Assembly (NCBI GenBank): GCA_965153455.1
Contig: OZ234499.1
Location: 7,140,515 to 7,204,514, forward strand
Origin: Sphagnum compactum
Taxonomy: Eukaryota; Bryophyta; Sphagnopsida; Sphagnales
Direction: 5' to 3'
Length of the DNA: 64,000 nt
Notes under the pieces: generated by a model
Seen by the model: the letters and a program-made list of their open reading frames with translations, nothing else
Databases searched by the model: none
What the model was told of the DNA's origin: nothing
Program-made: the position numbers and the translations under genes
Shown: positions 12,548-22,981 of the stretch, piece by piece
How the letters are laid out: every line of letters begins with the position of its first letter
Numbering within the stretch: position 1 is the stretch's first letter

Positions 12548-15381
12548 ATGTCGACGAAGCTCTCATTCATTCTGGTCTTGTTCGTTTGCGTTCTCGAGCT
12601 GCTACTTGGTTTTCGGGTACTGGGTATGTCGAGTAGCAGCAGCAGCTCGCGGCCGCTCCTCAACTCCAACGCCCAGCTGCCCGCAGACACATCGACTACT
12701 GTTGCAGCAGCAGGCTCCTCGTCGACGCACGACGACGTTCTTGCCGGAGCTGCTGATCCCAAGCTGCTGCCACCAGCAGCAGCTGCAGGTGTTTCCAGCC
12801 TGCAGATCGAGGCTGCAGGAGCTGGCTATTCAGGTGTGGAGAAGTCTTCTTATACCTAAGATGATCATCCCAGCTGCTGCTGCAGTACTACTGCTGATGA
12901 TGTTTTGTCGTGTAATTCCTGATAGCTGAAAATGTTGCAGCAGAAGCCGTTGTCGTCGTCGCGGTAGCAGCTGCAGGTGAAGCATCATCATCAGCTGCAG
13001 CAGCTGCAAGAAGCTCCAACGTCTCGCCGGCGGCGGCGCACATAAACCCAAGTGTGGTAGTCATAGTGGTGATCCTGAGTGTAGTGTTCATCCTGTCAGG
13101 GTTTCTTCATCTTCTCGCTCGCTGCCTAGGGAGTCGAAGCTCCTCCTCCTCATCATGGGTACGTGCAGACCATGATCCTCCTTATCAGCAAAGAAGCCAT
13201 CAGCTGCAGCTGGTAAGTGCTCTCCACGGCCAATTGCAGCAGCTCTTCCATCTTCACGACGCAGGCGTGGAACAAGCTTTCATCGACACACTTCCCGTTT
13301 TCGCTTACGCCTCCATTCACGGCTTGAAAGATGGCGCGGATTGCGCTGTTTGCTTGAACGAATTCGGCGAACAAGATCGTCTCCGTTTGCTTCCCAAATG
13401 CAAACACGCATTTCATACATTGTGTATTGATACTTGGCTTCTCTCCAACTCCACTTGCCCTCTGTGTCGTCGCAGCCTGTTGCCTGACCCGATAATAGCC
13501 GGATCAGCGCAGCTGCTGCTGGAGCCTCAGGCCGGGCCCGGAAGCTTATGTACACATGAGCAGCAGCTGATCATCACTGGAGCTGCTGCAGCTGTCGCTT
13601 CTTCGTTTGCAGATCAATCGACTCTGCGAGCTGCTGCTGCTGCAGCACCTGCATTAAGCTTCCGGAGTCGCGGATCAAGTCTTCGTCATGACTCCAGCTG
13701 CTCTAGAATTCGTGAAGAAGCTGAAGATGATCATCATGAATCCTGTGAGGTACAAGTACTTGAGTCGCCGAGTCCCTGCATAGTTCCCACGGTCCGGGTG
13801 ACTGATTACTATGGCATACCCACGATTCTGAAAGTCGAACTCGGCAAGGTGAAGATGGATTCCAGATCAAAAGCAGCAGCAGCAGCAGCTCGACATGCTC
13901 ATGCAGCAGCTAGTCCTCCGCCAAGTACTCGAAGCAGCAGCAGCAACGTTGTTCTTCAAAGAGCTGGTGCAGCAGCAGGAAGATCATACTCTATGGGTAG
14001 CTACGAATATGTGGTGGATCCTTCCAATTTGGAGCTCATGATCGCGCCCACTCCTTTTCCTGGTCGACCTCAGAACTGGGCACCCTCAAGACCAACTCAT
14101 AGAAGTGCTCTCTCTGACAGCATTCCTGAGCTTGCGAGCGCTTCTGGAACACCAGCCAAAGATGATCTGTTTTGGGCTTCCAGGGGACTATACACGCCGC
14201 ATACGTTGTCCAGAGTCCGCGAGCTTCTAAGCCCCAGTCCCGGTCGCAACAGTAGTAGAAGAAGTACCGGATTCTTCTCTCCTGTTGCAGCTGCTCATGC
14301 TCCTGGGTTCTTCAACATGGAGAAGATCGTGGCTGAACTGGAGGAAGAAGTTCAATCTGAAGAAGAAGAAGAAGAAGAAGAAGCTTGCAGCAGCAGCAGC
14401 TCCTCCTACTCTTCGCAATTATATGAAACTCAGACGATTACTGCTAGTTACAATTCTGATGCCTACTTAGAAGCTGTTCATTCTGGGAGGAGCCTGCAGC
14501 AGTACTTGGATGATCAGCTGCTGGGTGAAGCAGCTGCAGCTTCTGGAAGCCTTTACTTTGAAGCTGAAGCTGATGATTATGATTTTGATGAAGAATCTCA
14601 GTCTGAAGGTTGGTCTGACCCACTACCAGATGAAGATGAAGAGCTAGATGAAGCTCTATCTGCAGTAGCTGGTGGTGGTGGTACTCCGACTACTGTTATT
14701 GCAGCAGCTCCCAGTGATATAATTTCTCACACTCATGAGTCTCGAGGACAATCTTTCCGAGCTCGTTTCCAAGCTGCTTTGCGAGCTCAATTGACCTGTG
14801 CAACAGAAGCAGCAGCTCATGGAATCAAGGTTATGCCAGAGGTGGTACCAAAGCTTGCAGCTGATCAACACAATAAGGATCACAACAACAACAACAATGC
14901 AGATCTTGCCACAAGATCCTCATCTCTCAGCCGACTGCCAGATCAGGCCAAGAGGACTAGTGTGACCTTTTACAGAAGATCATTGTCAGAGACATCAGCA
15001 GGCATGGATCATGTGCAGTCCGGCTGCAATTCTCATCATCAGCAACAAATGCAGTACTCATGGATCGATATTGCAGTTGGTCAGATTACTGCAGCAGCAG
15101 CAGCAGCAGCAGGAGGAGGAGGAACTTGTCATCATGATCATGACAGATTACAGCTCCTGCAGGTGCCAGCAAGTTGCAAAAGGCAGCAAGTTGATGAATC
15201 AGCTGCAATCATGAGCAGTACTGCTGCAGTGCCTGCAAGCTCCTCCTGCAAGAGCAAAAGGTACACACTTCAATGGCTGATGGGACGCAACAGTAGAGTA
15301 GTATATTCAGCTGCAACTCCTCCTCCTCCTCCTCCACAACTGCAACCTTCTTCTGGCATTCATGCCTGCAACTCAAAGTAG
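12548..15381 (+). CDS. ATL-type RING-H2 E3 ubiquitin ligase, membrane-anchored (ATL13/46-like)
   Basis: Model: exons 12548-12833 and 12941-15381, one 107-base intron (CAG|GTGTGG...TTGCAG|CA), 908 residues. The intron is needed because the RING frame has no ATG between its upstream stop at 12913-12915 and the RING, while the spliced frame is continuous. Residues 1-26 look like a signal peptide. An Ala/Ser-rich linker follows, then a membrane segment at about 132-158 (VVVIVVILSVVFILSGFLHL). The RING-H2 finger has C230, C233, C249, H251, H254, C257, C268, C271 and the invariant Trp261, preceded by a GLKD version of the ATL 'GLD' motif. This order and the words LPVFAY and CIDTWLLSNSTCPLC match ATL13/46/47-type proteins, which recruit E2 enzymes at membranes. 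The tail of over 600 residues has Ala, Ser, Glu, Asn and Pro runs and is far longer than in Arabidopsis homologues. Substrate is unknown. A NAGNAG acceptor could add or drop one residue. Confidence 0.9.
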
Positions 15382-15403
15382 CTGCTGCAACAGCACCTGC
15401 ACC

Positions 15404-15935
15404 TTCATGCTAATTACTCAACTCCCTGTCTCTCTCTGTGTCCCTGTCTCTGTCTCTGTCTCTCTGTTTGCTCACAAACTTGCAAGCTTTTTTTGCTTGC
15501 AGCTGCAGCTTCAAAGTTCATGCTGATTACACAACTCTCTCTGATCTTTTACTCACAAACCTGCAAGCTTTTTTGCAGGAGCTAATTCATGCAGCTAATT
15601 ACACAACTGCTGATCTCTCTTTGCTTTATGAATCTGCAAGCTTTTTTGCAGGAGCTAATTCATGCTAATTACATAACTCTCTCTCTCTCTCTCTTTACTT
15701 GCAAACCTGTAAACATTTTTGCAGCAGTAGCTTCCTTTGACCTAATTTATATTACTCATCTCTTTTGGTACTTTGCAAACCTGCAAGCTGCTTTTGTTGC
15801 CCGGAGGAGCTTCATGATGCTAATTACACAACTCTCTCTCTCTCTCTGTGTCTTACAAAACCTGCAAGCTCTTTTTTGCAGCTTGTCTGCGTCTCCTCCT
15901 CCCTCTCTCAAATCTCTCTGTAGCTGTAAACATTC
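15404..15935 (+). repeat. degenerate ~85-base tandem array with hairpins, behind the ATL-type gene
   Basis: About six imperfect units follow the stop codon. Each runs roughly as CATGCTAATTACACAACT, then a CT tract, then CAAACCTGCAAGC, then a T run, then GCAG. In several units the last part is a small inverted repeat: TGCAAGC/GCTTGCA at 15481-15501, CCTGCAA/TTGCAGG at 15560-15579, CTGCAA/TTGCAG at 15634-15651, and a similar one near 15861. Its position suggests it lies in the 3' UTR. T-run plus GCAG also looks like a 3' splice site, an alternative reading. Confidence 0.75.
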
Positions 15936-17979
15936 TTTTGTGTGATATTCTCACACAAGCTTTTTTTTCTTTTGAGATAGACTTGCATGAGCTTTTCTTT
16001 TTCTGTAAAGTTTTGAAATTTTTTTTTCCTGCTCCTTTTGTGTTCTTTCATCATCTTTCTGTGTTGTTTGTGTGTGTGTGTGTGTGTGTGCATATGTTTT
16101 CTTGGGGACCCAAGACTAGTTCTCTTCAAGTAGTTCATGGGAGTAAATTTTCTAGCTTTCTCTGGATTTGTTTATCTTCAATTTCATTTTCTGGGATTTG
16201 TAACATAAGAGATAGATATTTCTGTATTGCCATGATCATTGCAAACAGACAAAATTTTAGACACACAAATTCTAGAAGAGAAAAAACAAGGAGCAAAATT
16301 GCAGAAGGAATACCAGAACCTGCTGTTGTCTTTCTTGTCAGTTTTCATATTTCTTGAGTACTGAAGTGGTCACATTGACTTCTCTCTCTCTCTCTATCTC
16401 TCTTTTGTCTGTTGGGTTGGGTTTTTTTTGTTGTGGATTCGGTGTTTTCTTTGTTGTTTGTGCAATTTCAGAGTCGAGGAAAAGAAAAGTCAACAACCTG
16501 AGACACAATTGATCAAATTTCTCGTGTCCATTTGTTGTTGTTTTCAATGCATTTTTAGTAACAATCTTTAGCATCAAATTTGAACACCCAGCTTCCATCC
16601 TCAATTTCATGTGGCTTTTGCTTCAAATGCCATGGAAGGTGAGATCTTATTCATGTGGCATCATAGTAATGTGTATAGATTGAAACTATGGTGAAAAAGT
16701 TGAATGTACATCAATATTTCAAAGACTTGGATCTCAAATTGGACATTGACTGATTGAGATATCAATATGTGTTGTGGATGTAGTTCTTTGTGAATCTCTG
16801 CAAGAAGCTTTGTATGAATTGCAAACCAAAGAGGCTAGCTAGAATTGTTTTTTTGCACTTCTTAATGGCAAAAAGCTTTGGACTTTGATCATTGAACTTA
16901 AGACATTCTTGCATTTGAATTTTTCATGTTTTACTTATGGAACTTTTCAATGTTTCACAAGAGGGACAACTTTCAAAAAATTTGAATACTTGGACTTGGT
17001 TCCAACAATGAAGTTATCCATAAAAGAATCCTTGCTTTGGGCCTCTTTACACTCACCCCTCCCTTTTGAGCTATCCATATGTTATGCACCAAAATGAAAA
17101 TCTATCCGCAAAACTAAGGATGAACACCAAACCCCCCCCCCCCCGCCCCCCATGCCACCATGGCGTCTAATCTAACTACATTACAATCTACCTTAGTTAT
17201 TGTTACATAGATTAAGGGGCTACCTACGGTAAGGGTTAATGAAGTTAGGACCTACCTACGACTTTCGTATGGAGCTACTAAGGGGACTACTTATGTTAGG
17301 GGGCACCTAAGGAGCTATCTAGGGCATATTTAGGGGTTCGCTAAGGACTATCTAAGATAAGGGTTATCATAAGGATCACTTAAAATGCTACATAAGGATT
17401 ATTTATGGACCTACCTAAGTTAGGGAATACCTCAAACTTATTTAAGGGGTTACGTACAGTGTCTATAAGGAGCATGAATCCATCATAGAAAGTTTTTATT
17501 GTAGTTTTCTAAATAACCCTTATAGCTACCTAATAATTTAAATAGGGTACTAGGTTCCAAGATAATTCTTTACTTAGGTTTTTGATCACCCCTATCTTAA
17601 ATAACCTTCTAAATAGGCTTATATAATGCTTTCTTGCACTATGAGTCAACTATAGGAAGCTCTTAAATAATCTTCAAGTAACCTTTAACTTCAAAACGTT
17701 AAATAGTAACAACCAGTTAAATGTGGCACTGAGTTTAGTGCAATTATAATACAATATAATACAGTGCCCAACAAAAAAAAATCAGATTTTTTAATACCAT
17801 CTCCACATAATGATTAATGCTTAAATTTTTTTTAAATATCATTTTCAAAGGAAAAATCCTAATGCAATGGTTAGAATCCGCTTTACAGGCTTAAGGTCGA
17901 ACCTTTTCCTGAATTTTCGTTTTCATCCATGAACAAAATGGATGAAAATAAATTGCCCTTTGACAATTTTTTAAAAGTT
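15936..17979. other. gene-free DNA downstream of the ATL-type gene
   Basis: A (GT)n run lies at about 16068-16090 and a C tract with one G at 17132-17151. From about 17160 to 17480 there is a degenerate short repeat built from words such as CTAAGG, AGCTA and CTACCTA, on average every 15-25 bases. No gene is seen. ORFs at 15848-16357 and 16885-17097 are low complexity or lack any domain. Confidence 0.5.
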
Positions 17980-18745
17980 GCCCAAGAACAATTTCTTTGA
18001 AAAGGATAATGTTTCGAAAGGAGCAAGTTTTAAGTTTCCTTAGGGAATAGTCATGTTTCCGAAGGAGCAAGGTTTAAATTCGCCCGAGGAGCAACCATGT
18101 TCTCAAAGGAGATTTTTTTGTTTTTTTTAGGGACATGGTTATTCCCTTGGGAGAAAAAAGGCTTAAGTTGTTCCCCAAGGCAACTTAAGATCCTTCTCCT
18201 CAAGAACATGCATTATTCCCCAGAAAAATGGTTTAAGTTGTTCCCTAAGATAACTTCAACTCATTCTCCTCAAAAACATGATTGTCCACTAGAGAAAAAA
18301 AATAACTTCCCCAAGGAATAATGAACTTTTCCCAAGGAAAGGTTCAAATTCCCTGAAGAAACACATGTTTTGAACTTTTTTGCAATAATAATCATCTCAT
18401 GTTTGTTTTTATATATGTTTGCAACCTATCATTGGAAAGGTTTTGAAAAGAGCTACAATTTTGTAGTTTGGAAGCATTTCAATCAAAACTCATATAAAAG
18501 TTATGATCACATAAAATTTTGAACACATTTGTTCCTTGGAGAACATGATTGTTCCCCAAGCAACTTAAACCTTTGTTCCCCCACACACATGGTTCCCTGA
18601 GGAAGGTGCCCTTCTCCTTTCGGAACTTAAGCCCTTCCTCCCCCACGCACATGGTTCCCTAGGGAAGGTGCCCTTCTCCTTGGGGAACTTAGGCCCTTCC
18701 TCATGGAATATTCATTGTTCATCAGGGAAATTGTTTGTTTTCATT
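17980..18745. repeat. degenerate TTCCCCAAGG-type repeat tract
   Basis: Variants of TTCCCCAAGG, its complement CCTTGGGGAA, GGAGCAA and AACATG recur many times on both strands, with local inverted pairs such as AAGTTGTTCC...GGCAACTT. A longer unit around 18571-18700, CCCACRCACATGGTTCCCT followed by AGGTGCCCTTCTCC, is present twice. No coding sequence is supported; the ORF at 18097-18321 is a by-product of the repeat. Confidence 0.6.
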
Positions 18746-18760
18746 GGGAATTTTTTTTAA

Positions 18761-19296
18761 CTAGTGTGAACCCGGTGCATAATGCACCCGTCAAGCTCCC
18801 CCCCCGCCCGGGTGGGTATTAGAGATATTCACAAATTCACCATCTTTGGGCCTCCTTTCGCCCCGTAACCCTTCTTTTAGTGGTATCCGTAAAGTAAAGA
18901 AATTTTATTAAATTCAATATGGAATGCTGAAACTTAGTACGAAATGCTGAATCTCAGCATTTAATGCACAAGGTTCGAGAGGTTTATAGCAGCTGGACAG
19001 GTAGGAGCAGTGAAAATCTATGTAGTAGCAGTGGAGCGGCTCAGGAAAAAAGAAAGACAGGTTGAAACTCAGAAAATCGCCTGTGCTGCCCCCCCCCTGC
19101 GCTGGCACCCCCCGCCCCGTTCTGCCCCTCCTCCGCCCCGTCACCTGTCACCCGCTCCTTCACCAGGCATCTCCCTCCCTTTTCAAAGATGTTTCCCAAC
19201 TGCCCTAACTGTCGCCGATTCCGCCGTAATGTTAAAACGCAGAACGTCTTGTGACACATAGACGGACAGACACCAACTTAGCTTTTATATATAGGA
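18761..19296 (-). mobile_element. non-autonomous Helitron, 536 bases, both ends intact
   Basis: Read on the minus strand, the element starts 5'-TCCTATATATAAAAGC and ends with the hairpin GGTGCATTATGCACC, a 9-base spacer and CTAG-3'. The base before it is A and the base after is T, with no target duplication. These are the defining features of Helitrons: A|TC start, CTRR|T end, subterminal 3' hairpin. The interior has no Rep/helicase frame, so it is non-autonomous. Positions about 18838-19075 are a piece of the GAGTTAT MITE family (TTTGGGCCTCCTTTCGCCCC, TCAGCATTTAATGCAC), either captured or inserted. GC-rich DNA at 19085-19230 is unlike the surroundings. Confidence 0.85.
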
Positions 19297-22071
19297 TTCC
19301 ATGAGGAAGTTGTTTGGGATTGTCGTTTAGTTTTTTTTTTTTTTTGGGGAAGTTGCTTCCTAAAGGCAATTAATTTATAAAGAATTATTTATATGTTTTA
19401 TGAATTTTTTCATCCATTTCATTTATTGGTAAAAACAATTGAAAAAAGAATTAAACCTTGAACATTTGGGTTGAAAAGAGGATTTTAATCACTGCATCAA
19501 ATATTTTATAAAAAATATTATTCTGTCAAAAAATATTTACAACATTAATAATTGTGTAGGTATAGTAAAAAAAATCTGATTTTTTTTCATGTTAGCCATC
19601 ATACTGCAAATGGGTCAAACCCAATGCCACATTTAACTTGTTACTACTATTTAAGGTTTGCCATGGTTTTACACCTAGTATTTGTTTTTGTTCCTTGATT
19701 TTATTGACTTTGCGGATAACTTTAAAATGTTTTCACATTTTAATAGTTGAAAGTTTTAATTATTTAATTGTTTCAAATTGAAATCATTTTGTTGAAAATT
19801 TGACTTTCAATCTTCGAACAACTATTAACGAGAATAATGTCCATTGTATTAAAAAAGTTGACACGTATGATTAAATTCCATTCATTATGAAATGTGAGAT
19901 GAATTTTATCCATTGCAAATCAAATGTTAATTTTCATTCATGCACAAGTTAGAGGACAATTAATGAACTTTACACATTATGTTTATAAATGGAAGTTTTT
20001 CAAAAATAAGTATAGGTGAGAAGTTTAGTTATTATATTATTGGATGAATTTTTAATTTTTTCTATGATCAATATTGAAGCCCTTCATAACTTTTTAATGA
20101 TCTATTGACTTTTATTAGTGACAAGTAACACATAAACCAAAATCACACACCTTGTAACATGAAAATGTTTTGTTGTAATTCTTGCTTTGGACATGTCAAA
20201 AAAGCTTGAGAGCATGAGCTTGGGTTGAAAATGATGTTGAAAGAGGGACACTAAGCACCCCCAACCCACTCCCCAATTAAGTGATCTTAAGGTTGTTGGA
20301 AAGGTTTGAACATTGTTGCAACATGTTGTGTTCACATGCCCAAGAAAGAGTTATTTTCCAAAAGTTTGAAAAATGAGGATACATACAATTGCCAAAAATG
20401 TCCAAATCATTCATGATATAAAAATTAGAGAGTTGTATCACATCTAAATTGGAAACTTGACACAACATTGGAAATCTCTTAATGAAAATTGTTTTTCACG
20501 TTTGGTTTGGTTATGTTTTTCAAGAGTTATGAGGCTCCAAATCTTGATCATTGAAGGGGCCAATTTCAAGATTGGGGCTTTGGGTATTTTGAGAATTCAA
20601 CACTCCAATCTAATTCTTATGGTGAGGACCTTGAAAGTACACTATGAGCATAATAATGTCTTCTTCATGAGCTTGCGCCATGGTGGATTCACAACGGGTC
20701 TTAGATTCAATTTGGTCTTCAAGTCGCTTTAGTATGTTGGCGATTACAAATATCTCCACCAAAATAGTGTGCAAATTATTTCCCTACTCTAATATAAAGG
20801 CATGATATTGAATAAGTATACAATGAGGACCAATTATATTTCATCACATGAGTCAATCATTGTGATTGGCCAATCAAAGTGAATCATTTTTCGAAAACTG
20901 GCCCTTGTGAAAAGCATTATATCTCGTGAATAATTTGAAGTCCAAACTCAATCTCATGATAATTGATGCTTGAACTTCACCCAAAGTATAGATTACATTT
21001 CATTATTTTTCTGCTGATCAATGTTTCTTGTAGTGGAAAAAATGACCCCAATTGCCTACAAAATGAAAGGGTGCAGCTTAAGATATTTTTACTTTCATAT
21101 TTTGAATATCATCAAGTTTGGTTAAGCATGTTAATGGATGATGGCCACTTGAGCAAAATTGAAAAAAAAACAAAAAAGAAGAAGAAGAAATCATTGTTTC
21201 TACTCCTGAGAAAAACACACAGAACAAATAAATTAAAACAATGTTTGCTTGTTTAGCAACATTTTCCAAAGCCTTTTATTCATTAAACACTAACGTCTAT
21301 AATTATGGTCCTAAGCTTCTAACAAAAAGCATATTTATGTTATAGATTTGATCTCCTGGACTTTGGGTGTTGGGTGGAATAGAGATCTACATTTTTAAAC
21401 TCATAGATTTAGTAGAGCCTAAGAGTTATAGGAAGGTTTCCACAACATGTATCAATCGGGGCTTACACGAAGTAGAATAAGTGTGTCCTTAACGTTTGTA
21501 TTCAGATCCTACCCTTGATATAAAAGTTGATATAGGCAATGTTAATGTAAGAAATGTGACAATCTTTGTATGTCAAAATGATCCTATAATTGGATCCTAC
21601 CCTTGATGTAGGAGTTACATCTGAAAACTTTAGAGCATCTCCACAAGTAGAAATACAATGACTTGTACACAGTGCTTTCGATGATATATAACAATCAATC
21701 AAATAATGTGACGCTGAGTTTGGATCAATAAAATGCACATGACACAATTATGTCCGAAATTATCAGGAAAGGGATGTGTGTGTGTGTGTGACTTTACAAT
21801 CTTTATATCAAAGTATGCTCCCTACTTTGATTTGCTAAACCATGAGAACTATCTTTTGCGAGACATCTGTTGTGGGTTTGGCATCGACAATGTGAAACAC
21901 TCTTGGGGTACAAATCAACCATGGGGAACTCTACATTCACATATGTAGTGTAAGGTAACATTGTTAATGATGAGGCATCCTTGTTGTCATGTGGTGTTAA
22001 CTTGGCGTTAGCATTTTTAATCATTAATAGCTAAAGGCTAGGTTTTGAAATCTTAACTCAATTATGGAAAG
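19297..22071. other. gene-free AT-rich DNA
   Basis: ORFs of 60-97 codons occur on both strands without recognisable domains. Short words such as GATCCTACCCTTGAT (21507 and 21594) recur locally. No gene is supported. Confidence 0.5.
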
Positions 22072-22166
22072 AGACACTCCCCCCCGCCTCCCCACCCAAA
22101 ATCGTTTAACTCAATGTTACATAGCACAATCTTAATTTGGGGGGGGGGGGAGGGGGGGGGTGTGTC
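22072..22166. repeat. C-rich/G-rich fold-back
   Basis: The left arm, GACACTCCCCCCC then CCTCCCCACCCAAA, and the right arm, TTTGG then a long G tract and GTGTGTC, are imperfect complements about 30 bases apart. The right arm is two G runs of about 10-12 separated by one A, so it could also form a G-quadruplex. It resembles a fold-back element whose arms have been lengthened by slippage. Confidence 0.55.
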
Positions 22167-22602
22167 TAAGTAAATATTTATTACATTTAATATTAATTAC
22201 CATAATTTTGTTTGTGACCATACACCACTAACCTTCATTTTGAAAGTGTGAATCCATTGTGACAAAGGTAAAGCTATTTTATCTTTGGATACCTTAATTT
22301 AACTTAAGATTAACCTAGGTGTTAATGTACACCAAACTTGTTAACGAATCTTTTACGTTACTGAAATCTTTAACATAAATAACCTTTTTCTTTGATGTCA
22401 TTAGGCTATCTAAATGTTACAAGCTCTAACATCAGGTCTGGAGGATGCTTTTAAGTGTACCAGGCATGTTCCATAGTACATAAAAGTACTACCTTATGTT
22501 CTACATTATGTTCCAAATGCAGGTGAACAGGCTTATGTCACCATATTAGGTTTAAAATTGGAAATTGCAAGACTAAAAAAGACTTTGAACATGGTCTCCT
22601 AA

Positions 22603-22978
22603 GAGCATTATCTCCACTGGTACTCTGGATAATAAAATTAAATGTCTAAGTTTAGTTTCTTTTTTTTTGCCAACCCCACCAATAAAACTGTAATTGGAAC
22701 TGCATATATGTGGGAACTACTAATAGCAAACCACCTGAACCAATCATTATGATCGACCAATAAGAAGAAATACTGAGCCACAGGCAGGTCCAATTTATTA
22801 CACTCTTTTTTTTGGAGGTGCACAACTGTGTTGTGCCTTTTACCAGCCACGGCAAGTTGCACGAATTTGGAGCAGAAAATTTTATTTCCTGAGCTAAACC
22901 GGCACATTTTAACTTTTTCACAATAGTTTTTACTGAGCATTGGTGGAGATGCTTTTTTACTGGCTGGTGGAGATGCTC
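22603..22978. mobile_element. PIF/Harbinger-type (Tourist-like) MITE
   Basis: The left terminus GAGCATTATCTCCACTGG and right terminus CTGGTGGAGATGCTC are inverted repeats, each bordered by TAA (22600-22602 and 22979-22981). A TAA/TTA duplication with a GAGCATCTCCA-type end is typical of PIF/Harbinger MITEs. The right end is nested: a second inner copy of GAGCATTGGTGGAGATGC lies just inside. The interior contains CCAAT-like words shared with 10.2 kb. The 207-codon minus-strand frame crossing this region has no domain and is not called. Confidence 0.75.
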
Positions 22979-22981
22979 TAA

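Noticed and set aside
13153-13555. Antisense ORFs over the RING region
   Set aside because: They are shadows of the ATL-type coding sequence.
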